Part shown: positions 24,294 to 34,257 of the stretch, one piece after another | Layout: each line of letters begins with the position of its first letter | Position numbering within the stretch: the stretch's first letter is position 1 | DNA from: Ilyomonas sp965247435 | Lineage (GTDB): Bacteria; Bacteroidota; Bacteroidia; Chitinophagales; Chitinophagaceae | Assembly: GCA_965247435.1 (NCBI GenBank) | Contig: OZ252019.1 | Location: 1,798,001 to 1,862,000 of the forward strand | Length of the DNA stretch: 64,000 bases | Direction of reading: 5' to 3' | Notes under the pieces: generated by a model | What the model saw: only the letters and a program-made list of their open reading frames with translations | Told to the model about the DNA's origin: nothing | Database searches by the model: none | Made by a program: the position numbers and the translations under genes

Positions 24294-26210
24294 ATGAAAA
24301 AATTCCTCGCCTGCCTTCTTGTAATCGCTTTTCCGGCAATGATTTTTGCCCAGCAAAAAAGCAGCATTTCTATTATTCCACAACCGGCTTCCATTACGCC
24401 AACCGAGGGCAACTTCCACCTAAGCAATACGATCACGATTAGCGCGCCTGCGCACGATGACGTTAAATATGTGACAGACTATATGCAGCATAAACTGAGA
24501 AAAGCGACCGGTAATAAAATTATCATAAGCCCTTCCGGTAATGCGGGTATTCAGTTAGTGCTAAACAAAAACAATGAAGCGCTGCTTGGTAAAGAAGGCT
24601 ATACCTTGTCTGTTACACAAAAAGGCATCGTTATATCGGCAAATGAGCCGGCCGGTTTGTTTTACGGCGTCCAGACACTCATGCAGTTATTACCCAAAGA
24701 AATTGAAAGTGCGGTTGCAGTAAAAGATATTGACTGGAAAGTGCCGTGCACAGAAATAACAGATTATCCGCGGTTTGCATGGCGCGGACTGATGTTTGAC
24801 GTGTCCCGCCATTTTTTTACCAAAGCGGAAGTAAAAGATTTTATAGACCAGATGGTGAAGTATAAATTTAACCTGCTGCACCTGCACCTGACCGATGATG
24901 AAGGCTGGCGAATTGAAATCAAGAGTTTACCGGAGCTTACCAAAAAGGGCGCTTATAGCGTAAAAAAGGTGGGCTATTTTGGAACTTTCGCTGCACTGGC
25001 GCCGGACGAGCCGAAGAATTATGGCGGCTTTTACACACAGGAAGACATTAAGGAAATGGTGCAGTATGCGAAAGCGCGTTTTGTAAATATTATGCCCGAG
25101 ATAGATGTGCCCGGACATAGTATGGCAGCAGTTGCTTCTTATCCTGACCTGTCCTGTACACCCGGCGCTGAAAAGTACCAGGTGCGCTCCGGTGAAGAAA
25201 CAATGGACTGGTCGCACGGCCAGCCGCCAATTGCTTACGCCGACAATACCTTATGCCCGGCAAACGAAAAAGTATATGTTTTTTTAGATAAAGTATTAAC
25301 GGAGGTAGCGCAGCTTTTCCCCTTTGAATACATTCACATGGGTGGCGATGAATGCCCTAAAAATTTTTGGGAGAAAAGCGAGGCCGTAAAAGCCTTGATG
25401 GCAAAAGAAAACTTAAAAGACATGGATGAAGTGCAGAGTTATTTTGAGAAGCGATGCGAGAAAATAGTAGAATCGAAAGGGAAGAAGTTTATGGGCTGGG
25501 ACGAAATACTGCATGGTGGCATTGCGCCTAATGCAGCCGTAATGAGCTGGCAGGGAATTAAAGGCGGCATCGAAGCAGCAAAGCAGCAGCATGAAGTAGT
25601 AATGAGCCCGACTACTTTTGCTTATATTGATTATATGCAGGGCGACCCTATTATTGAACCGCATATCTATGCAACCCTGCGCCTGAAAAAAGCGTATGAA
25701 CTGGAGCCTGTACCGGATGGCGTGGATCCAAAATACATTAAGGGTGGGCAGGCCAATCTCTGGACCGAGCAGATTTACAATACGCGCCACCTGCAATATA
25801 TGGTTTGGCCGCGGGCGATGGCTACTGCGGAATGTGTGTGGTCGCAAAAGCAAAAGAAAGACTGGAGTAGTTTTGTGGACAGGGTTGAAGGTCAGTTTCC
25901 GCGGTTTGATGAAGCTGCCATTAAATATGCACCGAGCCTGTACGATCCGTCTTTCAGCGCCGATACTACCGCTGATGGTCAGTTGAAAATCACGTTAACA
26001 ACAGAAGCGAATAATCTTGATGTATATTATACTTTTGACAATTCTTTCCCGGATAATTTTTATCCCAAATATACTGCGCCCCTGCTTGCACCTAAAGAAG
26101 CGGTGATGCTGAAAGTAATTACTTACCGTGGCAGTAAGCCAATGGGCAGAATGATTGCAATGCCTTTGGAAGAGTTACGTAAAAGAGCCCGTGGTAAAGA
26201 GGAAGAGTAA
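24294..26210 (+). CDS. beta-N-acetylhexosaminidase, GH20
   Basis: A 638-residue exported glycosidase that removes terminal GlcNAc or GalNAc, useful on chitin oligomers or host glycans. It has a signal peptide (FLACLLVIAFPAMIFAQ), an N-terminal GH20b domain (about 25-150), and the GH20 barrel with WRGLMFDVSRHFF, HLHLTDDEGWRIEI and the catalytic pair D352-E353 in HMGGDECPK. The C-terminal about 75 residues (YYTFDNSFP...KVITYRGSKPMG) form the CHB_HEX-type C-terminal domain. An in-frame TTG two codons earlier (24288) is unlikely to be the start. Confidence 0.95.
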   Translation: MKKFLACLLVIAFPAMIFAQQKSSISIIPQPASITPTEGNFHLSNTITISAPAHDDVKYVTDYMQHKLRKATGNKIIISPSGNAGIQLVLNKNNEALLGKEGYTLSVTQKGIVISANEPAGLFYGVQTLMQLLPKEIESAVAVKDIDWKVPCTEITDYPRFAWRGLMFDVSRHFFTKAEVKDFIDQMVKYKFNLLHLHLTDDEGWRIEIKSLPELTKKGAYSVKKVGYFGTFAALAPDEPKNYGGFYTQEDIKEMVQYAKARFVNIMPEIDVPGHSMAAVASYPDLSCTPGAEKYQVRSGEETMDWSHGQPPIAYADNTLCPANEKVYVFLDKVLTEVAQLFPFEYIHMGGDECPKNFWEKSEAVKALMAKENLKDMDEVQSYFEKRCEKIVESKGKKFMGWDEILHGGIAPNAAVMSWQGIKGGIEAAKQQHEVVMSPTTFAYIDYMQGDPIIEPHIYATLRLKKAYELEPVPDGVDPKYIKGGQANLWTEQIYNTRHLQYMVWPRAMATAECVWSQKQKKDWSSFVDRVEGQFPRFDEAAIKYAPSLYDPSFSADTTADGQLKITLTTEANNLDVYYTFDNSFPDNFYPKYTAPLLAPKEAVMLKVITYRGSKPMGRMIAMPLEELRKRARGKEEE

Positions 26211-26332
26211 AACAGGTTACAGGTTTTAAGGCAGAAATAGTTTAAACCTCTGAAATAAGCGTTTGATTAGCTGAAAAAGCCGGGTTGCCCCAACGTGTAA
26301 TGCCGCTGTATGGTTACATACTTTCGAGGGGA

Positions 26333-26935
26333 TTATCCATTAAATAATTTGTGCCGCTTTATTTCTTTACCACTTCTAAGTATTAAAGAATGATAGAACG
26401 TTGGAACATCATTGGTCCATTTTTTTAAAGCTAAAATAATAGCAATAATCTCTATTCTTGTAAGTATTCCAATCCAAAAACAAAAGTTGAATAAAACGGA
26501 TGACTTACATTCAATTATTACCTGTAGTAAAGTGGCAAATAACAGCAGTGTCCAGATTTTTGCGCCAATTGAATGGGTTGCAATTTCCTTTTTAAATTTT
26601 ATAAAGCTCACTAAGTAAGTTAATCCTTCCATACCAGCAAGTATTAACAGTTTTGTATTATTCGTCTTAAAAAAATCAGGGCATTGGAAATACGTGGCTG
26701 CGGTAAAAGATATAAAAAACAACTGGTCAACAGTAGAATCTAATCGCCTTAAATATTGTGTCGAAACTTTTAAACGCCGGGCAATGATACCGTCAAAAAT
26801 ATCAGTCAGCAAACCAATGGAGAAGAGCGCAATGGCTGTAATCACGTAATGTTTTATTTGTGCGAGGTTTAATATTATTATTACAAAGCCTATAGCAAGT
26901 CTAATGTAAATCAAAACAACTGGTAATCGCTTCAT
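26333..26935 (-). CDS. CDP-alcohol phosphatidyltransferase family membrane protein
   Basis: A 200-residue integral membrane protein with about five to six hydrophobic segments. The CDP-alcohol phosphatidyltransferase signature is visible as DIFDGIIARR ... DSTVD, which supplies the four metal-binding Asp residues. The second Gly of the consensus (DG..AR.8G...D...D) is Leu here. Enzymes of this family join an alcohol to a CDP-activated lipid. The gene has lower GC than its neighbours and stands alone, so recent acquisition is possible. Substrate unknown. Confidence 0.75.
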   Translation of the reverse strand: MKRLPVVLIYIRLAIGFVIIILNLAQIKHYVITAIALFSIGLLTDIFDGIIARRLKVSTQYLRRLDSTVDQLFFISFTAATYFQCPDFFKTNNTKLLILAGMEGLTYLVSFIKFKKEIATHSIGAKIWTLLLFATLLQVIIECKSSVLFNFCFWIGILTRIEIIAIILALKKWTNDVPTFYHSLILRSGKEIKRHKLFNG

Positions 26936-27399
26936 AAAGTGGTTGAGTACTGGGGTTTGGTATAAACCGAAGATACCTGCAATAAGGTTTAACCGCTTAT
27001 TTATGCTTACGGTTTTGGCACCAATTTTTTAAATTTTGCGGTTATATTAATTTCCAATAGTTATTTCATATACTTTAAACCAAACAAGTTTATACTATGC
27101 AGAGTTCTGTTGATATTGTGGCTATAAAATTTGGAAAATTCTTTTTATGAAAGCAATAGGCAGCAGCGAGCACATTGGGTTCAAATATTGATAAAAAGTA
27201 AATTAGCTGCAGGCATCTGACTCCTGCGGATTCCCGCTTTATCAGGGGGTGATTTATTTAAAATTATTTAATGCCTACAGAACTTTATCTGAGAATTGCT
27301 ATGTTGTTATCATAAACCGGAATAACAAAGTCTTTGCCCGATAACATACTAACGAGTCTGAATCCCAAAAATTTTTAAACCTTTATTGTGCAATTGCTT
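26936..27399. other. non-coding stretch
   Basis: AT-rich with no credible gene; short frames such as 27097-27150 (17 codons) are too short and not protein-like. No clear promoter or hairpin found. Confidence 0.4.
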
Positions 27400-27804
27400 T
27401 CAACCCACAAACCTGGTAGTTACTTCAAGCCGGTTATTATCAGGATCGAGTGTTTCAAATTCATAGTAGCCGTCACCGGTTTTTCTGGGGCCTCTTAATA
27501 TTTCAAATCCCGCTGCCTGTAACTGTTTAGCTTTCTCCTCTACTTCCCACTGAGTAGCTACCTCAAAAGCAAGGTGGATAATACCTTTATGCTGCGCATA
27601 AATGGTATCGTTAGCATTATCAGGAACGCCTGGCTTCGCCATTATTTCAAGGCGCGCTCCGGACTGGAAAGTGAGAAAGTAACTTTCAAACTGATTGGTT
27701 TCGTTTCTATATTTAATATTTGATACCGCTTCAAAATATTTTATATAATATTCTTTTAACCGTTCTAAATTATCAGTCCAGATGGCAACGTGTTCTAAAA
27801 TCAT
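27400..27804 (-). CDS. VOC superfamily (glyoxalase/dioxygenase-fold) protein
   Basis: A 134-residue vicinal-oxygen-chelate protein with two beta-alpha-beta-beta-beta modules. Likely metal ligands are H5 or nearby (ILEHVAIWTDN), E in LEIMAKPG, H in GIIHLAFEV and E in DNNRLEVTTR, the usual HEHE pattern. The size and the ending DPDNNRLEV match the glyoxalase I-like branch. I start at the ATG 27804; the longer frame to 27843 crosses the terminator of the RND operon. Reaction unknown. Confidence 0.85.
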   Translation of the reverse strand: MILEHVAIWTDNLERLKEYYIKYFEAVSNIKYRNETNQFESYFLTFQSGARLEIMAKPGVPDNANDTIYAQHKGIIHLAFEVATQWEVEEKAKQLQAAGFEILRGPRKTGDGYYEFETLDPDNNRLEVTTRFVG

Positions 27805-27833
27805 AAATAGTTTGATTATGATTGGTACCTGAA

Positions 27834-27867
27834 TAAAAAACATTCCGGATATTTTGCAAATCCGGAA
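27834..27867 (-). terminator. intrinsic terminator of the RND efflux operon
   Basis: On the minus strand TTCCGGAT (27860-27867) pairs with ATCCGGAA (27843-27850), followed by a run of T. It starts 22 bases after the stop of the RND permease gene and separates the operon from the VOC gene. Confidence 0.82.
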
Positions 27868-27889
27868 CGCTTATACTTAACAATATATT

Positions 27890-30800
27890 TTAAAACCAGC
27901 TTCCTACAAATGATTCGTTGGCTGTTTGTGGCGGCAAATTTCTTCTGCGTCTTCTTACATCTATGCGGTGCTTTACGATTGTAACCGGCACCAGCAACAT
28001 AAGGAATATAACAGTCAATGGCGGTATTCCCATAAAAGAAATCCATTTGCCGCCATACATACGGCGCATCGGGCGCTTTAGCCGTTCTGCAATCAGGTAC
28101 ATACTGGGCACAATAACCAGCGTCATAAAAAACGCGAACATTACTCCAAAGATTATTGTCCACGAAAGCGGCTTCCAGAAAACGGCATTGTCACCGCCAA
28201 AATAAATATGCGGGTTAAGATTGGAGAACATGGTGATAAAATTAATGTTGAAGCCAACCGCTAACGGTATCAATCCTAAAATAACAGCCAGTGCAGTAAG
28301 CAATACCGGGATAATACGCGTTTTGCCGGCCTGTACGATAGCTTCCCTTAACTTTAAACCGCGGCCACGCAGCTCATCCGTAAATTCTATTACCAGAATG
28401 CCGTTTTTGATAACAATGCCGGCAAGGCCAACAACACCAAGACATGTCATAATGCCCGATACTGTCATACCGGTAATTGCATAGCCAAGGAAAACGCCAA
28501 TGATGCTGAAAATAATTTCGGATAGAATAATAACTGATTTACTTACCGAATTAAACTGCAGCACCAGTATAAACAGGATTAAACCAAAAGCAATGAGAAA
28601 TGCTTTGCCCAGAAAAGCAATGGTCTCGGCCTGTTGTGCGCCTTCACCGGTTTGCTGGATAGTTACGTCATCAGGCTTGTGTTTAAAGTTGGCCAAATGC
28701 TGTGTAATAACAGTATTGACGCCGGTAGGTGTGTAACCATTTAGTACGTTGGATACAAGCGTGATCTGGCGCTTTTGATTTTTACGTTTTACACTTCCCA
28801 GCGTGCTGGTAAGGTCAACCTTTACAAGATTGGAAATAGGAATATTTTTAAAGCCACCGGTTGCCATATCGCGGAAGTAAATCGGCATGTTCAGCAACTC
28901 CGTGAGATTGTGACGCTGTATTTCGTTATTGCGGAGCTGTATCTTGTATTCGTCTTTGCCTTCCTTTATTTTAGATACTTCTCTTCCAAATACCGCGGTG
29001 CGTATCTGCTGCCCTACCTGCGAGGATGCAACGCCTTCAATCAGGGCGCGCTGGCGGTCAACGGTGAGGGTTATTTCGGGGTTGTTCAAGTCAACATCCA
29101 TCTTTAACTCTTCCACGCCCGGTACCTGCGCAGAGTCAAGATAGTTCTTTAAGGAAGAAGCCGTTTTTATCAGGTCGTCAAAATCTTCACTTTGCACTTC
29201 TATGTTAATGGGCGGGTCGGTGGGCGGGCCACCCTGTTCCTGGTCCACTGTTATCTGCGCGCCGGGAATACCTTTAATGGCATGTCGTATAGAGTCCAGG
29301 TACAGGCTTGTATTTACGCCGTGCCGCTTGTCAAATTCAACAAACGATACCTGTATTCTGCCCAGCTCGCTGCGCGTACTCTGGTCTCCGCTGTTTGGGT
29401 CGGCAGCACCTTTGGCAACATTGGTAATAACGCTTTCCACTACGTCGTTCTTTTTATTATCCGTTTGGCCTAACACACTATATACTTTGCTTTCCAGTAA
29501 GTGGGTTACCGAATCGGTGTATGTTACCGAAGTTCCGACCGGAAGTTTCAGGTAAACAAAAATCTGGTTGGGATCGCCCTTCGGAAAAAACACTACCTGG
29601 TTTCTGCCGGAGCTGATGGAGGCGCTGAAAAGTAAAAAAGAAAAAATCAGTAAGCAGATAGTGCCTACGAATAACCATAATGGCTTCCAGCCGCTAAGCG
29701 CCCAGCGCAGCAGGTTTTCGTAATGGCTCATGATCCATGGCAGCACGCGGTTTTGGAAAGAGTGGATCAGCTTATCCAGTACGTACCGGTTGAGAACTGT
29801 TAAAATTGTAATGAGCAGCAATATATTTCCCCAGAAGAAAAACATATTGCTTTCGCCGGCTGCATTGCCGCCGCTTGCAGCCCCGGCCGCATCCAGTAAT
29901 ATACCAATGGCTATTGCAATCCAAAAACCCGGCTTGCGAAAGATAGCGCTCTTTGGTTCGTTCACTTCTTCTTCGGAATGACTCATAAAATCCACTGCAA
30001 ATACAGGGTTCATGATAAAAGCTACAATCAGGGAGGCGGTTAATGTAAAGATGAGCATCGTAGGCAGATAAATCATAAACTTGCCTATTAATCCTGGCCA
30101 AAACAGCAGCGGGAAAAACGGTGCTAATGTTGTAAGCGTACCTGCCAGCACCGGCACAAACACTTCACCGGCAGCCATCTTTGCTGATAACGGCGCACTT
30201 ATTTTTCCCTTGCCCTGCGCAAAGATGCGGTGCGTGTTTTCGATGACCACAATGGCATCATCCACAATAATGCCCAGGCCAAATAGCAGCGCAAAGAGTA
30301 CAATGAAATTAAGCGTGATATTGCCGCCGGTAATAAGACCTGCGGTTGGCAAAAACACGAATGCAACGAACATGCTGAGTGGCACAGACAGCGCAACGAA
30401 GAAGGCATTGACAATGCCCATAAAAAACATAAGAATAATAAGCACCAGTACAAAACCAATAACGATAGAATTTACCAGGTCGTTAAAAGACGTTTTGGTT
30501 TTGGCGCTTAAATCCCCGGTAATAACCACATTCAGATCTTTCGGCCATTCCCCTTTTACCTCGGCTACTGTTTTGTTTACATCCGCAGATGTTTCTATTA
30601 AATTCTCACCGGAACGTTTGATGATATTAAGCGTCACCACGTTCTTACCATCAAGGCGTGCATAGCTGTCGCGCTCTTTGGTGGTGTCAATAATTGTTGC
30701 AATATCTTTCAGATAAATCGGGTCGCCCTTGCCATTGCGCACCACTACCTGCTGAATGTCTTCGGCGGTATGGAATTGCCCTTTCAACTGCAGGTTGCGC

Positions 30801-31516
30801 TTCATTTCGCCTACGTCCAACTGGCCGCCGGAGATGTCTGCATTCTCGCGTGCTACGGCATTGGCAATATCATCGAAGGTAATGCCGGCGCCCTGCATCC
30901 TGTAGTTGTCCACATTAATCTGAAACTCTCTTTCCGGTGCGCCTACTTCATCCACCCGGTTTATCTGTGACAGGTCTTCGAGCCGGTCCTGCATTTCATC
31001 GGCAAATTCTTTCAGGCGCTGCTGGTCGTAATTGCCACTGATGTTTACATACATTACCGGAATATCGCTCAGGCTGATTTCCAATACGGTCGGTTCCTGC
31101 GTAAGGTCATTCGGCAAATCCTGCTTTGCCTTATCCACCGCATCTTTTACTTTTTGTGTTGCTTCATCAATCTTTACGTCGGTATCAAACTCAATAATGA
31201 TAGCCGAATAATCCTGCTGCGACGTACTGGTGAACTTGGTAATTTTTGCGCCGGTAATGCCTTTAATCTGCTTTTCGATAGGCCGCGTTACCAGGTTTTC
31301 TATGTCTTTCGGCGAGTTGCCTACATAAATCGTTTGCACATAAATCTGCGGTATTACTACATCCGGAAACTGCTCCTTCGGCGTGGTGACGAACATGGTA
31401 ACGCCGATACAGCTAATGATAAGCATCATCAGGTAAATAGCAGTTTTGTTAGTTACGCTCCAGCTTGTAGGCTTAAATTCTTTAAACTTCTCCGTAATAT
31501 TTTTGAATGTACTCAT
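27890..31516 (-). CDS. RND efflux permease (HAE1/AcrB type)
   Basis: A 1208-residue inner-membrane proton-drug antiporter, the pump of a tripartite system. It has the first membrane segment after about 25 residues, the porter-domain block PKEQFPDVVIPQIYVQTIY, and the central membrane motif GLGIIVDDAIVVIENTHR with the two Asp residues of the proton relay. A C-terminal half repeats the fold (GVVGLAGIVIKNGILVIEF). It is somewhat longer than E. coli AcrB (1049), with an insert around residues 530-600 holding extra hydrophobic segments, and a short basic tail. Last gene of the tetR-tolC-adaptor-permease operon. Substrates cannot be told. Confidence 0.94.
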   Translation of the reverse strand: MSTFKNITEKFKEFKPTSWSVTNKTAIYLMMLIISCIGVTMFVTTPKEQFPDVVIPQIYVQTIYVGNSPKDIENLVTRPIEKQIKGITGAKITKFTSTSQQDYSAIIIEFDTDVKIDEATQKVKDAVDKAKQDLPNDLTQEPTVLEISLSDIPVMYVNISGNYDQQRLKEFADEMQDRLEDLSQINRVDEVGAPEREFQINVDNYRMQGAGITFDDIANAVARENADISGGQLDVGEMKRNLQLKGQFHTAEDIQQVVVRNGKGDPIYLKDIATIIDTTKERDSYARLDGKNVVTLNIIKRSGENLIETSADVNKTVAEVKGEWPKDLNVVITGDLSAKTKTSFNDLVNSIVIGFVLVLIILMFFMGIVNAFFVALSVPLSMFVAFVFLPTAGLITGGNITLNFIVLFALLFGLGIIVDDAIVVIENTHRIFAQGKGKISAPLSAKMAAGEVFVPVLAGTLTTLAPFFPLLFWPGLIGKFMIYLPTMLIFTLTASLIVAFIMNPVFAVDFMSHSEEEVNEPKSAIFRKPGFWIAIAIGILLDAAGAASGGNAAGESNMFFFWGNILLLITILTVLNRYVLDKLIHSFQNRVLPWIMSHYENLLRWALSGWKPLWLFVGTICLLIFSFLLFSASISSGRNQVVFFPKGDPNQIFVYLKLPVGTSVTYTDSVTHLLESKVYSVLGQTDNKKNDVVESVITNVAKGAADPNSGDQSTRSELGRIQVSFVEFDKRHGVNTSLYLDSIRHAIKGIPGAQITVDQEQGGPPTDPPINIEVQSEDFDDLIKTASSLKNYLDSAQVPGVEELKMDVDLNNPEITLTVDRQRALIEGVASSQVGQQIRTAVFGREVSKIKEGKDEYKIQLRNNEIQRHNLTELLNMPIYFRDMATGGFKNIPISNLVKVDLTSTLGSVKRKNQKRQITLVSNVLNGYTPTGVNTVITQHLANFKHKPDDVTIQQTGEGAQQAETIAFLGKAFLIAFGLILFILVLQFNSVSKSVIILSEIIFSIIGVFLGYAITGMTVSGIMTCLGVVGLAGIVIKNGILVIEFTDELRGRGLKLREAIVQAGKTRIIPVLLTALAVILGLIPLAVGFNINFITMFSNLNPHIYFGGDNAVFWKPLSWTIIFGVMFAFFMTLVIVPSMYLIAERLKRPMRRMYGGKWISFMGIPPLTVIFLMLLVPVTIVKHRIDVRRRRRNLPPQTANESFVGSWF

Positions 31517-31671
31517 TACAATTCTTTTAAAATTTTCGCTCGGGCCGCAAAGTCACGAAAACCTGAAACGATATAAAATCATCCGGCTTTGATAAATGCT
31601 GTCTTTAATAAATTATTGCCATATCCGCTTCTGATAACCCGCCACCAATCCTTTGCAACCTATAATTAATT

Positions 31672-32829
31672 TTATGCTTTTGTGGTTATCAACTGGCCAT
31701 CGTATAAACCCTGGTAACCGTTAGTGATAATCTGATCGCCGGGCTTTAAACCGCTTTTTATTTCCAGTTTGTCACTGTACATTTCACCTTGGGTTACCTG
31801 TCGCCGGCGGGCTACCATCTTGCCATTTTCGTTTACGGCTACCAGTACAAATTTGCCCTCCACATCAGTCTGCAATGTATTTACAGGGATTATAATTGCA
31901 TCTTTTGCTGCATAATCCTGTATCTGCACTACCGCAATCTGATTGGGGTGAAAAGAATTGTCGGAAGGCAGGTGCGCTTCGATGTAGAAGGAGCGCGAGT
32001 TGGGGTCAATCACTCTTCCCTTCAGCGTAACCGTAGCCTTGATCGTTTTATTGATGTCGGGAAAATTCACCAGTATATTAGAACCTTCCTTCACACTGCC
32101 TAAATAGTTTTCCGGCACGTTAACGGTTACCTTCAGGTCGCCGGTATTTACAATCTCGATGCCTGCCATCGCAGCGCTTTGCGGGCTGAATGTTTCGCCT
32201 ATTTTTATGTTTACGGTTTCGGCAACACCGCTCATCGGCGCATATACATTGTACTGGCCAAGCTGCACATTAATAGACTCTAACTGCTTCTGCAGATTGG
32301 ACACAGTAGTTTTAGCAGTATTTAATTCTACTTCGGTGCCAATGCCCTGCTCCCAAAGCGTTTGCCTGCGGCGAAGCACATCCTGCGCATTGCTTAACTG
32401 TACTTCCAATGGCCCGGTTTGCGTGGCGGCAAGGTCATTATTCAATCTTAATAATAACTGGCCTTTTTTTACATAATCGCCCTGTTTTACGTAAATAGCT
32501 TTTACCTGTCCGCCACCATTTTGCGGCGTTACATAGGCGATGTTTTGCGCATCTACCTTTCCCTGCAGGTCAATATAATGATTGAACGTATCGGATTGAA
32601 CGGTGGTGAGAGCTACCAGCTTCGCTTTTTCCTGTGCGGCTGCTGCAGGGTCAAGCTTGCCAATTTCGGCCTGTAGTTTTATAATATCCGCGTTCACTTT
32701 TGATTGCTGCGCTTTTAAATCTTCAAGCTTTTTCTTTTTGCCTGCCAAAGAATTATCGTTGTTACCGCCACCACATGCAGCCACAAAAAATAGTATAGAA
32801 AGCAGTACCGGAGTTATAAATTTTGCCAT
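31672..32829 (-). CDS. RND periplasmic adaptor (membrane fusion protein), lipoprotein
   Basis: A 385-residue adaptor with a lipobox (FFVAACGGG), a helical hairpin (LKAQQSKVNADIIKLQAE and LSNAQDVLRRRQTLWEQGIG), the lipoyl-like domain (YVTPQNGGGQVKAIYVKQGD with VYAPMSGVAETV), then beta-barrel and membrane-proximal domains. It joins the permease to the outer-membrane channel. The open frame has three more codons upstream; I chose the ATG nearer to the hydrophobic segment (MAKFITPVLL). It lies 155 bases before the permease. Confidence 0.93.
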   Translation of the reverse strand: MAKFITPVLLSILFFVAACGGGNNDNSLAGKKKKLEDLKAQQSKVNADIIKLQAEIGKLDPAAAAQEKAKLVALTTVQSDTFNHYIDLQGKVDAQNIAYVTPQNGGGQVKAIYVKQGDYVKKGQLLLRLNNDLAATQTGPLEVQLSNAQDVLRRRQTLWEQGIGTEVELNTAKTTVSNLQKQLESINVQLGQYNVYAPMSGVAETVNIKIGETFSPQSAAMAGIEIVNTGDLKVTVNVPENYLGSVKEGSNILVNFPDINKTIKATVTLKGRVIDPNSRSFYIEAHLPSDNSFHPNQIAVVQIQDYAAKDAIIIPVNTLQTDVEGKFVLVAVNENGKMVARRRQVTQGEMYSDKLEIKSGLKPGDQIITNGYQGLYDGQLITTKA

Positions 32830-32864
32830 GCTAATCATTTTTATTTATAGTAAGGGATTGAGGT

Positions 32865-34256
32865 TTAAGGCAGTTTGCCAACAGCAGTCTGATAACTGAT
32901 TTTAGCTACCACAGCATTGTATAATGCATTGAAATAATTGGATTCTGCCGTTTGGAAATCGGTGTCTGACTGCAGCACTTCAAAGCTGCTGCCCAAGCCT
33001 TGTTCAAACTTTATCTTCGTTGTATTATATACTTTTTTGGCGAGCTCGCGGTTGCGTTGCTGCAGGTCCACATTAAGCAATGCATTTTTAAAAGCCTCTT
33101 TGGTTGCCAGTACCTCGAGGTCTATGCCTTGCTTTGCAAATACAAAGGTGTTTTCCAGTTTTTCGAGCCGCAGTTTTGCCTGCCTTACATTGGCCCGCTT
33201 TTGAAAACCATCGAAAATCGGAACATTAATATTAAGGCCAACATAAGAAGACTTGAGCCAGGTAGTAGCCGGGTTGGTTATAAATTTATTGCCCAGGCTA
33301 TTGATACTGTAGTTAGCCTGCGCAGCCACGGTGGGCAGGTATTGCAGCTTGTAGCGTTTTACATCCAGCTCACTCAGCCTGCGGCTGTAATCCAGTGTGC
33401 GGATAACGGCCCTGTCTGTATAATTTACGCTATCAGTAAGTACATCCTGCTTTACTTCCTCTATGCTTAAAGAGTCTTTTAATACCACCGTATCTCTTTG
33501 CGAAAGGCCAATGGCAAACTTAAGCTGCGCATAAGATATTGTGAGCCCCGTTTGTACAAAGCTGGCATTCGTTTTAAGGTTAGTCAATTGTACTTCCACC
33601 TTATCCAGATCAAGCCTTTCTGCAAACCCATTTGCATACAGCGCGCTGTCGTCGTGGTATAGCTTCTCCAGCCGTTTTACACTTTCATTTAAAAAATATA
33701 GTTGCTTATCCGCAATCAGTATGGCGTAATATCTTTTATAGGCCGAGTCTTTTACACGTTCTTTTACCTGATCAATATTGGATTGGGCATATTGCAGGGA
33801 AGCCTTGCGTGCCTGCAGGCCAACAAATACATCCGGCTGAAAAAGCAACTGGCTGAGTGTAGGGCCGAACGTACTATTCCAGGGCTGGTAAAAGGAAATC
33901 GCCTGCTGGGTAGGCACTGGTATTTTTGTGCCATCGGGCAGCAGGTGTTCTTTGATAAGTATGTCGTAAACACCCGAGGCCGAGGCATCGGGAAATAAAA
34001 TTTTTGGTGTCTGTATATAATATTGCAAACCGGCGGCGGCACTTAGCTGCGGATAAATTTGACCTTCAATACCTCGATTCTGCTCTTGCTGTATCCGGTA
34101 GTCAAGCTGTGCATTTTTTACGTCTGCCAAGTTTTGGAAAGCCATATCTACTGCTTCCTTAATACTAAGCTCGTACCGTTTTTGTGCCTTTACATTAGCG
34201 GTGATAAGTACCATCCAGGCTAAGCATATATATCTGATGAATGTGTTTACGCGCAT
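32865..34256 (-). CDS. TolC-family outer-membrane efflux channel
   Basis: A 463-residue exported protein (signal AWMVLITANVKAQ) with the duplicated outer-membrane-efflux-protein pattern: SIKEAVDMAFQNLADVKNAQ, long coiled helices, and in the second half DFQTAESNYFNALYNAVVAKI. It is the channel of the tripartite pump. Its ATG lies 1 base after the stop of the TetR regulator gene, so both are read from the same mRNA; the adaptor gene follows after 35 bases. Confidence 0.93.
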   Translation of the reverse strand: MRVNTFIRYICLAWMVLITANVKAQKRYELSIKEAVDMAFQNLADVKNAQLDYRIQQEQNRGIEGQIYPQLSAAAGLQYYIQTPKILFPDASASGVYDILIKEHLLPDGTKIPVPTQQAISFYQPWNSTFGPTLSQLLFQPDVFVGLQARKASLQYAQSNIDQVKERVKDSAYKRYYAILIADKQLYFLNESVKRLEKLYHDDSALYANGFAERLDLDKVEVQLTNLKTNASFVQTGLTISYAQLKFAIGLSQRDTVVLKDSLSIEEVKQDVLTDSVNYTDRAVIRTLDYSRRLSELDVKRYKLQYLPTVAAQANYSINSLGNKFITNPATTWLKSSYVGLNINVPIFDGFQKRANVRQAKLRLEKLENTFVFAKQGIDLEVLATKEAFKNALLNVDLQQRNRELAKKVYNTTKIKFEQGLGSSFEVLQSDTDFQTAESNYFNALYNAVVAKISYQTAVGKLP

Positions 34257-34257
34257 A

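Noticed and set aside
27097..27150. 17-codon frame in the gap before the VOC gene
   Set aside because: Too short, no recognisable context.
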